This document shows, one piece after another, positions 1 through 12,002 of a DNA stretch of 64,000 nucleotides (position 1 is its first letter; the number at the start of each line of letters is the position of its first letter). The DNA comes from Solea solea (taxonomy: Eukaryota > Chordata > Actinopteri > Pleuronectiformes > Soleidae). A program made the translations under genes and the position numbers. A model generated the notes under the pieces. The model made no database searches and was not told where the DNA came from. It saw nothing but the letters and a program-made list of their open reading frames with translations. The stretch spans positions 10,607,654 through 10,671,653 of the forward strand of contig NC_081149.1 of the NCBI RefSeq assembly GCF_958295425.1, in the 5' to 3' direction.

Positions 1-395
1 TATGATTTTAAATAAACTGGAAGAACAAACCAATAAATTAGACGCTCACATCATAAATCACGCTTTATATCACAGCTGTCACGAGCCTGCAGTGTGTGTG
101 CGTGTGTTGTGGCAGACAAAGCGCAGCATATCCAGAGGGTACAGTCTCTGTGGGGATGTTGGTCCTCTCCAGTCATGTTGGTACTTGCCCCGCCGTGTGG
201 CAGGTGAAACCTGTCTAACCTCACTGGTAACGGATGTGAGGCATTTCAGCGGTGAAGTCGCTCGTCTGCAACAACATGGTCACCTGTCTGCCGCTCTCCT
301 GCGGATCCCGGGCGCCTGGCTGTTTGGTGAGAACTCTGCTGTGCAGGCGACCGGACAAAGAGGCAGGTCACCTGATTTAGTGGTGTGGTCTTTAG

Positions 396-790
396 GTGTG
401 TGTGTGTGTGTGTGTGTGTGTGAGAGACAGTGAGAGGGAGTACAGCTTTGACGAAAACGGGTCATGTTGACATCCAGTAGCAGATGTTTTATTTTGAGAA
501 TGCCTGTTTCTCTTCCTCCTGCTTTTTTCCCATGTTGTCCTTTCATTATCATCTTCCCTCCTGTATATTTCCCCCTGCTCTCAAGCAGAAAAGAAAGGGA
601 GGGAAACAGCCAACATAGCAGCCAGGCAAATGTTTTCTTTTCTCTTTTGTGCTGGAAATTGGCCTCTTTCTCTTTTTGTGTGTGTGTGTGTGTGTGTGTG
701 TTGTTTGCCTCCCCCGTCTGACTGGAGGTGGGGACACCAGAGGCAGGGCCGGCTTTTGTGGAGTTTAGTGCCGGAATCTGTGTTTGTGTC

Positions 791-825
<35 letters not shown>
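396..825. repeat. Cluster of three TG/CA microsatellites
   Basis: Perfect (TG)n at 396-422, (TG)n at 677-701 and (CA)n at 795-825 fall within 430 bp. They generate spurious open frames on both strands. Confidence 0.9.
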
Positions 826-827
<2 letters not shown>

Positions 828-1154
828 CAGCCTACAGGCCTCCTGTGTAGAGGTCTACAGTGGATTTATCAGCGGGAGCAGCCTATAATATATAGATATT
901 CTCCTTTTTAGAAGACTTTATCATTGAAGTCTTCTACCGTACACAGCTGTTTGTTTACTGGTGACTCTTGGATGGAGAGATTGTTTGGACCAAGCAACAG
1001 AAAGAACTGAAAACAAAGGAGAAAAGGGAGACACAGCATGAGGGATGACACGTCTGATGCTCGCCGGGATAAAGAGGGTCAGAGTACGGGATAGAGATGA
1101 GAGTGAGATGAGAGGATTTGTTTGGCTCTGAAGATACAGAGGGAGGGTGGAAGT

Positions 1155-1156
<2 letters not shown>

Positions 1157-1190
<34 letters not shown>
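1157..1190. repeat. (AG)n microsatellite
   Basis: An uninterrupted AG run of about 34 bp inside a longer purine-rich stretch, about 500 bp upstream of the first arhgap23 coding exon. It may lie in the 5' UTR. Confidence 0.9.
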
Positions 1191-1191
<1 letters not shown>

Positions 1192-1690
1192 AGAGGGAGG
1201 GAGGAGAGACAGAGGCTCCAGCCCTCTGGGACAGTTTTGGGGCTGGACAGAGTGGCTTTTTATGTAGAACATCACCGGACACCACCACCACCACCAGGAG
1301 GGCTGCTGTCAGTTGTTTTCTGTGTGTGTGTCTGTAGTGAAACCAGACCTACCTCTGATCCCAGTGCCACACACACTCCTCCATCTGCTGCCCAGGATCC
1401 TGCCTTCTGCTTCCTCTGGACTGAGCCGCCTCCTCCGAGAGAGTGTGTTTAGACTCATGGAGAACTGATTCTCGGGAGGTCAGGAGTGTCGAGCTCTGAT
1501 GTGGAACTTGTGGGATTAAACTTTCCAGAGGCTCGGTGGACTGGAGCCATGAGGCGGGCGGTGCTGGGTCAATGACCAGAGGATCCCAGAGGGAGAATTG
1601 CAAGCTTCACTAGAACCTCCACGTTTGCGCGATTGTATCTCCTGTACTCGTAAGACCGCGTCGTGGTTTACCTGAGTGCGTGAGCAGCCC

Positions 1691-1939
1691 ATGTGGGCGC
1701 CGAGGGATGCGGATCTGAGCAAACGCCGTGCCCCGATGCCCGCTGCCATGCTCCCGTGTCCTGCGCCGACCGGGTCCGACTGGAGCTTCCAGAACCCGGT
1801 GGGTGTGGACTGCAGCTCCCCGGAACCTCGCTGCATCTGGGTGGCAGTCCTGCGCGGCAGCCCCGGCCCTGTGCCACTGCCGGCCCCACCTCCCACCGTG
1901 CTGCCCACTGGGCAGAGCAAGAGCGCTCTTCAGCCCATG
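1691..1939 (+). other. arhgap23: arhgap23 first coding exon and start choice
   Basis: This is open from ATG 1691 to a donor GTAAGG at 1940, in phase 0, and joins in frame to the exon at 10101. It encodes 83 residues rich in Pro, Cys and Ala, with a stretch ([13 protein letters not shown]) faintly like the N-terminus of mammalian ARHGAP23. The ATG lacks a purine at -3, while the in-frame ATG at 1748 has G at -3. A further in-frame ATG at 10155 in exon 2 encodes MATRP, resembling the MATR start of ARHGAP21, so shorter isoforms are possible. Confidence 0.6.
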
Positions 1940-3112
1940 GTAAGGAGAGGACATCCATCTTCATGTTGTGGTTGGATATGGAGTCTTTGATTTTTTAGGT
2001 GTGAGCTTAAGGCTGAGCAATATGACTGAACATTTAAAGATTGGTAAAATTCCTCTTGAGTGGAAGTTAAAGAAACCAGTTGATTGAGTTGAGTTACTTC
2101 TAGATAAAATGGCATAATGTCAGAAAATGAGGAAATATTCCCCCAAATATTCAGCGTCCAAATCCCGAATAACAGTTAACAGGAGTTTCAGTTTTTCAGA
2201 TACAGTCGTGAAAACCATGCTTCACTCTCTGATGACAAGTCTACGATTGATTGACGCACTTACGCGGTATCAAATGTAGCGCTCTCATCTCGGTTTGTCA
2301 GTGAAATGCGAGCGACTTCAGCAGGAAAAGGTCCCGCACACAAACCGCCGTGCTCTGGATTTGTCAGTCATGCATGTCAACAAAGTGACCGTGTAACTGT
2401 ACCCATTGTTTGAAGAGTTAACCGCCCAGATGTTGACAGTTCCTTAAACCTCTCAGTGTTTCCGTGCCGGCAGTTGTGTCGCCTCCAGGCTGTTTCTGTT
2501 TGGCGCTCAACACTTTTTTAGATTCCAGCAAAAACACTTTTGAGGTCACTCAGGTTATTACTGTAAGTGCTCTAATTTCAGACTCTTGTCTCGCTCTGTT
2601 GAGTGTAGACACACGTGACGCGTCGTGTTCTAATGTCATCTGGTTGAGCGGTGTGTCAACAGTCAGCGGTCATGTCAGTTATCAACACAAGGCAAACAGT
2701 CGCCTTTACAAATAATTTAGAATTAATTCACACGTAGCTCACACTGTCTTCTGACAACTCTGAGTGACGCATTGAAGGTGGCGTGCAGATAATTGTCACT
2801 TTTTTGATTTGTTTATCAGTCATTTTTTCAGTCAGTCGAGCCAAGAATCTCAAAATATTGGTGTCCTCTAATGTCTGACTTGTTTACTGTCAACATTTTA
2901 GAGAACTGTTTTTTTTTGTTTTTTTAAATCCACCCAAACTAAGTTACCAATTATCAAAAAACAAAAGTTTTTTAACGTCATACAGTAAACGGTGAAACCA
3001 GTCATTAAGTTTCTCACACAGTTATCAATTATCCAAAGAGTCGTCGAGCCACACACTGAAGACATGAAATTGCCCTTAAATGGGTCATTTGTTACAACAT
3101 TTATCTATATTC

Positions 3113-3143
<31 letters not shown>

Positions 3144-4336
3144 GACCCTTTCCTTCCTTGGAGGTGTTTCTAATTAGTAGCTAAAGACAGATGAAGGAGG
3201 GGGAGGCTGCTTCAGTGAGTGCGATTGTTATTCCCCCCCCACCCCCACCTGAAATGTCCTCAGAATTCAGGGCACCGCTTCCCATCATGATCTCATTTTC
3301 ACTGTGAGCGTTTATGTGGAATATTACTTCCACTTTTTTCCTGGTTGCGTCCAGCGCCCCCCAAAACCCACTGACACAGTTAAAAAAAATGCCACAATCA
3401 GGAATGTGTGGGGGGGGGGGGGATGACTGTATGCACACAGCTGGGACAAACACACACACACACACTGTGTAGTACTGTGTAGTGTGTTTATTTCTGGGGA
3501 CAAACTCATTAGAAGTCAGGAGGAAACACAGTTGTCACCGTCCCCTGACGATGATGTCAAGTTGCCCCGTTTCTGAACTTGCTCACGACCACGTGGTCAC
3601 AGCTGTGCGTTATGCTTTCTTCCTACGTTACATCATGGCTTTTGTGATTTATTTCCTGTGGCTTTTGTGTATTTATTTATTTAAAACATCCATTGTGTAA
3701 CACTTAGTGACATCTAATTCTATGCCCCACTAAAATCTATATGAAAAGGCTTATTCTAAAACCTAATGCAAACCATGTTTCCAGTGTTGCATTACCTGCG
3801 GCTTCACAAGCCTATCAAAGAAGTCCCTCAGATGCCAGGATCACTTTAATTCATGTCAGAAGATGAAGAAAAAAATGGAAAAACAGGGGAAACATTTTGG
3901 TCACAACTGCCATTGTCAACACACAAGCCATCATTTGCTGAGCATTTCTGTGGCACTTTTGAGGATTAAAAAGTCCCCAACCAGACTGAACCCACGTCAT
4001 GCACTACATGCCTCTGCCCACTGAGCTACCAATCATCCTGTAAAAGTTATTCTAAAACTTCAGCCCCTCCTCCTCCTCCTCCTCCTCCTCCTCCTCCTCC
4101 TCCTTCTTCTTCTTCTTCTTCTTCTTCTGCCTCAAACCAGGACTTAAATCAAAGTAGCTGAAAGGATCCTCACATGTATAAAATATTCTAACTGGCGTTG
4201 TTGGCAGTGAAGCAGGTTTCAGTGAAACAAAGACGAGTACAATATGTTTTGCTGTTCCAAGTAGAAAACCCTGTTTGGTTGCATCACCACTACCTGATGT
4301 CCTAGTTGATCTGACAATGGTGTTGGACTGGTTTTT

Positions 4337-4368
<32 letters not shown>

Positions 4369-7300
4369 CGTACTGATATTGACAGAGATGCATGCAAATA
4401 CACGCACACAGAGCTACATTCATGGTGAATAAATGTAAAGTACAGAGGGACGTACAGGGTTTGAAGCAGCACCGCGTCACGTCTCTGTTTTTGAATCCTC
4501 GGTTTTCAAAAGCGAGAAGAGTGTATGTTTTTTTTCATTGTGTTGAGGGAACAGCTGGATATGCAGACACACATCATGGACCAGCTCACACAGGATGCAT
4601 TCAGACCTGCAGCAGGGGTGCAGCGTTCCACCTGTATGGCCGGTGAGTCTGGAGCAGGCATGTCCAAAGTCAGGACCGCGGGCCAATCGCGGTCCTCAGG
4701 TCAGATTTTGTATGGCCCGCAGCTTCGGTTTTATAACGGATTATTTATGGCCAGAGACGGACTGGGACAGACAATCGTCCTTGGTCCAAAACCAGAGTCC
4801 TGGGTTCATGCGTTCATCTCATATTTTGTTATCTGACTGCAGAAGAAAGACCGATTTTTTTATTCTGTTCACTCCTGCGTGGTTACATTACCATTTATAA
4901 AATGATAATTTTGACAATGAAAATAAAATAATTACAAAACAGTGCATTTGCAACTTTTACTGTTAATCTATCAAAGTTTGGACAGCCCTGGTCTAGAGGA
5001 TTTATTAGGACTTGTCACCGTCCCTCTCCTGTCGTCAGCTCAGGGTCTGGACAGCTACGGCCGTCAGGATTAAAGGCTTGTCAGCGTTTGTTTGTAACGG
5101 CCGTAAAGCTCCACTTTTCAAACAGGTTGCAGCTCTCAGCTGTTTAAAAGAGCATTATTGTTCTGCCCCGCTGGGGGTTTTAGCAGAGCTGGGCTCCCCG
5201 GGCAGGCTCTGCATTCCAGCGTATGTGCTTTACCTCTGGATGGAGTGAAGAGTTTAGAGTGTGTGTGTGTGTGTGTGTGTGCGCGCTAACACGTACGCTG
5301 TCACCAGTGATTATGATATAATATCAACATATTTTAGCAAAACCTGCAGGATTTCAGCTGGAGATGCCAAAGATTCACACTCTCTGCTGTAGCCACTGTT
5401 TTATTATCTCCTCATTCATGCATCTCAATGACATGATGCTTAATTAAGATCAAAAGGAGAAAAGAAAACCGCAGGGAAGCAGCTGCCGATGTGTGTGTGT
5501 TGTCAAAGCACTCTGCTACACCCTCCAAACAGCCATTCAAAGAAAGAAACTGTCGAGTGGCATCACAGGCTGCCTCTGCATATTCAGTGGTTTCCAGTGT
5601 GGCCTTTTTGCATGTGTTTAATGACATCCTCAGGTGGTGATGGGATCCCCCAGGGCTCTTTCAGAAGAACATTCCACGTTTATTATCACAATTAGCTTCG
5701 ACACAGACAAACTCGTCCCCATTTTTATGTAGAATAAAAGCGCCTTAAAGGAGCGCAGGAAATGCCAAATGTCTTCTTCTCTCTGCTAAACAAGAGCAAG
5801 GTTTCCCCGTGTCTGTGTCTCCAAGCCTTTACAGGAAGTCAAGTTTAGACTGAAAACCACAGGAAAATTTTCCTAGTGGCTTTTTTGGTTTGACTGGACG
5901 TCCAACTGCCTCAAGAGGCTGGAGCTTGTCAGCAAGTTTGGATCGGCTTTTCTTTCGCTGTCAGGGTGAAACCGTAAGTGGTCGCTGACAAATCAGTTGT
6001 GTGGAGATGACAAACACGCAGCAGAGGTGTTTTTCTGGCTTCACGTCGACTGCAGGACTGGGCAGACTGGCCCGAGCAGGAACACTCGTCCCACACAGGC
6101 CAGAGTGGCTGAGTGGGAAACGGTGCTGGCTCAGAGACCCAATCAGCCCCTGTGTGTTTTGGGTAATCACAGGGTTTGGTATTCCCAGCGCTGGGAGGGG
6201 CCATGTGGTCGAAACCGGCGTGCTGGAGCCTGTCTCTTGCTGAGGCCCGATACTCCTCCTCCTCCTCTTCGTCCTCCTCATCCCTTCTCCTCTCATTCAC
6301 TCTCTCCTTGCTCCCTCCTCTGCCAGTGTCTGTGTCTCGACTTGTCCGAGCCAAACCGCTCCCTGTGAGGAATTCACCCTGTGTCTTCCTCCGCTCACCC
6401 TCTTTCATTTCCTCTTTGTCGCCGAACTCTCTTGGCCTTTTCTTTTTCGTTATTGTTTTAATTTAACACCCCCAAAACACTCCTCCGCCTTCCTCACCCT
6501 CCTTTTTTTTCTTTTTTTGTTGCTGCTTTCATGCCACATAATGGCTGTCATTGCATACCTATAAAGAAAAATAGCAGGGTTTACTTTACATTGTTTAGAC
6601 TGACACACTACTACTAGAGTGTCGTGTGGATTTATGGATCGCAACGCTCTCCGTGCTGTCGCAAATGTGGCGTGCACATGCAAACTCAGAATATGCAGAA
6701 GGATGCATCAATGATAATATGTCCAAACTTGGAGCATGGACGTCGAGGAGGAAGGAAAATGTGCGGTAAATGTCAGAACGTGTGGATTTCCATCACACGT
6801 AGGAAGCAGAAAGAGGAGTAGAAGTAAGCGGCTATATTTATACGAGCGCCTGGTTATCCCACTCTGCAGTGTTACCCCACTTCCTGCCTCCAGTCCGCCA
6901 CTTCCTCTTGTTGTGTGGCCACGTACATGCAGGCCTGCCAGGCCGTGTGTGTGTGTGTGTGTGGAACAGGGGTCTGCAACATTTAGGATGAAAAGAAAAT
7001 TTAATCTGGAGCCGCAAAACCTATTATAAGATAATAACATGTATAAAGGTTTTTATACAGATATACTATAGCATTTACAGTTGATTTCTCATTGCTGTTT
7101 AGACTCAACCTCTTTAAAGTAGGGATGTCCTGATACCACTTTTTTGTGTCCGATACCGATATCGAAAACATGAGTATCTACCGATACAGATATTATCCCG
7201 ATACAGTCATTTTAGACCATTTGAAGCTGTTAGTGACACATTTTTTGAGTCATTTCAAAGACATAATTCTCCAACTATGTCACAAATATTGTTCTCCTGA

Positions 7301-10300
7301 AAAGTAGAAATAAACAAAGTGTGTGCAAAATGAAGCATGCAATATACTGTACAGGAGTTTATGATTGTATCAGATTCTACATTTTATCTGTCTGATATCC
7401 GATACAGGGATTTTGACCAGTACCGATACTGATACCGATTCCCGTCCCTATTATAAAGTGGATAAGAAAAATAAAACACAGAATTATATAGACCAAATCC
7501 TTCCATTGTTTGTGGCGAATGAATGAAATGAAAAGCTCATGGATTTTATGTAGTTTTATGCTTCAGAAAACCTGCCTGGTATAGGTGTTATGGGATGGAC
7601 AGGAACTCTAAATGTGCTACTTCTTCATGAATGAAGTAATGTGTACATGAAGAAGGCTCGCCGTATTTTCACACACGTGCAGTTATATTGCATTTTACTT
7701 AGACGCTCAACGTATTAAAACACTTTCATTTATCGCCACATGTGGCTCCAGAGCCGCAGGTTGCAGACCCCTAGTGTAGCAGGAAGTGAAACATGGAGTA
7801 TGTTTGAAGATTGGTGTGTTGGTCATTTTATTGAGTTAAATGTTAAATCTGTATCATTAAGAGACTCCTGTTTAAACCTGTGTGTACCTAATTTGTGTAT
7901 GTATTACCATGACCTGCAGCAAAAACTTGTTTATTATGTCTGAATTACATGAAGGGAAACACGCCGGTGTCATAGTGACATGCACGCTCATGTCTGCATG
8001 GACTGTGAAGATGCTTCTTTTGTGGATTTATAGCTTCGGTGATTTCAGAGTTGATGTGTTTTAGTGTCTAAAAGATGTGAGAGCCGATAAGAATGACGAC
8101 TTTTCCTCGAGAGTGCAACGTAAACGTATAATTTGGATCTTTGTTATGTGTCGGACATACACGTCATATGTCTATAAATCTCAGCTTGGGACTGGAAAAC
8201 ATCTTTCTCACAGCAGTATCACTGATTTAAGAACTAGCAAATATTCACATTTAAGAGAGTAATTGTTAAATATCAAAGATATAAACGCATAAATATTGTT
8301 CATATTTAGCCGTGTAAAATATTCACAGTTGAGAAGATAAAATGGTTGTATTGAAAATGGACTGAAACTTGAATATTTACTGCATTAGTGAAATGGAGTC
8401 TGACCAATTTATCGACTAATTGTGTCGGCTAAACGTTAATGAAACACTTTTGTTTTCAACAGTTTCTGGTTTTACTACTTTGACAGTTGTGTTAAAGATG
8501 AAAATGCAAGTCATTTAGTCACGTTTTCAGTGTTTGTGTTCATAAATGAGTGTCTGTGACCCTGCAGTGATTGTGTGTTAAAGGCTTATTGATTGATAGA
8601 CTTGGTTGATAGATTATTCTAATGCTGCCTTTTGCCATTTTTCTGAACTGCTACTTTAAGTGAGGAGGTCACAGGGTTCAGTTTTTATGAAGAGAAGTTT
8701 GATTGTGAACATGCAGCACATGACAAACTGAACCACAACAGACCTGACCTCTGAGGTGACGTGAAGATTCCTCCTCCTCCTCCTCCTCCTCCTCCTCCTC
8801 CTCCTCCTCGCTGCTCATGCCTGTTTGGTCAGGTGATTGTGTTTGACTGACAGATGTGGACTGGTGGGGCAGCAGGAAGGTGACAGTTCTCGCGTGTTCC
8901 TGTCAGCTGAGCTGGCCCGGGCTTATTTACTCAGCAGCAGGAATGAGATATTTAGAGAGCGGGTGGAAATCAGCCTTTTATTCTCTGAGCTCTGAGTTTG
9001 GATTCCCTACCTGATAAGAATGAGGTCAGCGCGAGCAGGAACCAGTGAATCCCCACATTCTCTACTGCCTTTGCGGCCCCTGTCTAGACACGGCCCTTCC
9101 TGATAGTGGACTCCCCCACAAGTGTGTTTGTGGACTGTTGTTTTAAATGTGGGTGACATGAAGGACTAACCTGGTCCTGAGCTGCATTCAGGACTCAGTG
9201 GAAAAAGCTTGTCATGTACACAACAGATGAAGGAGGCTGTCACTGATCAATTCATTTGCCTTTTGAAACAGTGTAATTAACAAAGGCTACAATTTAATTG
9301 TTTTAAAGAAGAAAAAATGCAAGACATAGACATCATGTTAGAAACTATTCAAAGTAGGGCTCCTCAATTATGGAAAAAATTATAATCATGATTATTTGGG
9401 TTAAAGTAAGACTTGTACTTGAAACAAATGGAAATTATTGCACATTTTAAACATGAAATTTTGAATGAACCTTTTGAATTTACCTTAAAATAATCCATCC
9501 TTCATCTACCGCTTTATCCTCCACCAGAGGGTCACGGGGGGGAGCAGTTCGCCAGTCCATCGCAGGGCCATAAAATAACCATAAGTTATTACATATATAT
9601 CTTTATTCACGCTGTGTGTTTAACCCGTGTTTCCACTAAAATGCCTGTGTTGTATTTTTGCCAACAGTAAAAGCATTATTTTCAGAATAAAGTTGGCCCT
9701 CGTTCTTAATTTATTTTTCTCATCGTTTGGGGCCATAATCGTTATTGAAACACAAGTTTTGATTAATTTCATGCAGCCCTAATTCATATCTTCATGTTCT
9801 CATCCTTGCATTGGAATATAGTAGTATAGTGGTAATCATACGTGTGTTAGGTCTGGAAACTTAAGTATTGGTGCTAATCAATGGAAAATACAGTTTATCA
9901 CTTTTTGAAAAGTCATTAGATCATAAATGTATACAAAATGTGTGACTTTTTGTCCGTCTCTGCATCTTGTACTTGTTTCTGTTGACCTCTGTGGTCTGGT
10001 TTTTATTTTATTCAACATTTTTCATCTAATCAAACAACAAAAATGTCTATAAAATCCATCTCAATCTCACTGAATCTCTCTTTTCTCTCTGTTTTCGTAG
10101 GCGAGGGGCCGGAGGGATGGTGTCTCCTCAGGTGGTGACAACCCTCGGCCGCCGATGGCGACCCGGCCGGGAAGGGAGGGGGTCAGCTTGGGCTGGAAAG
10201 GTCCCCGGACGCTGGTTCTCCATAAGAACTCCCAGGGTTTCGGTTTCACGCTACGCCACTTCATCGTTTACCCTCCAGAGTCTGCCCTGCACACCAACCT

Positions 10301-11969
10301 CAAGGTGAGACCTGTGTTTAAATGATGTACACGTGTTAAGAAAAGTCTGTCTTTTCATGTTAAGAGTTAGTGAAGGTTTTTTTTTTTAGAAGAAATACAT
10401 TTGTGAAGCCCATGAAGAACATTCAAAACACTTCCATGCCCAGCAGACAGACTGAAAAACAAATTTCTCCTTAATTACTCACAAGCCGTTTTAGTCCCTG
10501 GTGGATTTGGAGATTGTTTCTGGTGTCATGGAACAAGCCTCAGAGAGAGTGTGTGATTATTGAGCTCTTTGAGGTGTGGGGGCAAACAGCTCCAGATGTG
10601 AAATTGAGGGATCTGGAGGCAGGAATGGGGTGAGCCAGCTAAAACAAGGCCTCTATTATTATTCCACCACCCCACCATCCAGCAGCTGCACACAGGAACA
10701 CAGATTGAATGAGATCTGTTGTCTTAGCCTGGTACCACTCACTGGCACTCAGGCCGTACCAGGCTGGGTCCAGGACAATAGGCCCACTGCTGGCCTTTGG
10801 CCCCGGTTCTGTCCTCGTCTCCTCCTCGCCGAGCATCACATGATGTTTTTTGGACAAGCGGAGACACAGAGCTGCCCGTTCTTATCCAAATTACCCTCAT
10901 AGTGTCCAATTATCAGAGGCCGACGGGGGGCATTGCCCAAATTGTTTTTAATGTGAAACAAAACATTCAAACCCCTCGACTGTGTGATCAGATTCCACCG
11001 TCATGTCTCACATTCATTCACATCACCTATCCTTGTTCTCTACAGCTTTGATACACTGAGGCTTGATTTTACCTCAATATTTTAATACATTTGAGGATGA
11101 CCTTACAGACAGACAGTTTAGGGACTGGGAATATTAATCCATAAACCCTTTGGCGAGACACCTGATGAGCAAAATGACCATCTCGTATTAAAAAGTTCCT
11201 GTAAATGTGAGTCATGCCATTTAAAAAAAATCAATATTTGTCTTCAATTAGTCACAAATGAATTCCAGTCATTGTCATATATCGATTTTTTCATTCATTC
11301 ATGCATCGAGGAACCAAAAACAAATAGTAAATGCAGTTGTTGTTGTTTGTTTTGCACATTCCATGATCAGAAAGGAGCAGGGAGCAAGTATATGACCATC
11401 GTTATGTCGAGAACTGCTCAGAAAATAACATTTGCGCACACAGTGATTCTAAAAGTATAAAGAATTTCTATTGTTTTTTTTTAAAAGATTGTAATTCTCC
11501 ATTGTCTGTGCAGCTTATCCTTTATTATTCCTAAATGAATATCATGCATGTCGTTGGCCACATACTGTAGCTACAACACATTATTTGTGTTTGTCTCTGC
11601 TCTCGTGCTTACCTCTTAAATATCTACTCAATCTAAATGTAGATGTTACAATGTCTTGTGTTTGCAGAAATATGGAAAAGGTTTGTAGGTTTGTACATGT
11701 AAATGCCCACCAGCTCCATCAGTGTGCAGGTGTTGGCTCAGGTGTCGTACACTATTTCTCCTGCTTTGTCCTGGACGTTGGTCACTCGGCGAGTGTCCCC
11801 CCAGCTCGGAGCTCTATTCTGGGGTCAGCCACTCGCCTTTCTCTGCCTCTAAACCCCCCGCCATTGTCTACGGAGGCTGGAATGAGCTCACTCAGCGCAG
11901 CACAAAGCCTGGCGGCCGTCAGCCCATCGTGCCCCTAACCCCAAAATGTCCACTCAGCTTAGTACACCC

Positions 11970-12002
<33 letters not shown>

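Larger units (their letters stand above)
1..1690. other. 5' flank / possible 5' UTR of arhgap23
   Basis: No gene is supported here. The stretch holds several microsatellites and a purine-rich (GA) tract, then becomes more GC-rich from about 1370 towards the first coding exon, as expected for a 5' UTR or promoter-proximal region. The open frames crossing it are low complexity (Cys-Val and Thr-His runs from TG/AC repeats). The transcription start cannot be placed. An in-frame stop (TGA, 1673-1675) lies just upstream of the proposed ATG at 1691, so the coding frame does not extend further 5'. Confidence 0.5.
1940..10100 (+). other. arhgap23 intron 1
   Basis: An 8.2-kb AT-rich intron between donor GTAAGG (1940) and acceptor TTTTCGTAG (ends 10100). 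It holds microsatellites at 3116-3143 (TG), 4067-4128 (CCT then CTT), 4339-4367 (AC), 5259-5284 (TG) and 8769-8809 (CTC), a tRNA-like SINE relic near 3968-4040, and four hAT-like elements listed separately. No further coding exon is supported. Confidence 0.75.

Noticed and set aside
2..433. Long open frame at the left edge
   Set aside because: Ends in a Cys-Val run from a TG repeat, shows no family pattern or splice context, and is probably chance.
3968..4040. Functional tRNA gene on the minus strand
   Set aside because: The B box is degenerate and no acceptor stem was found, so it was kept only as a SINE relic.
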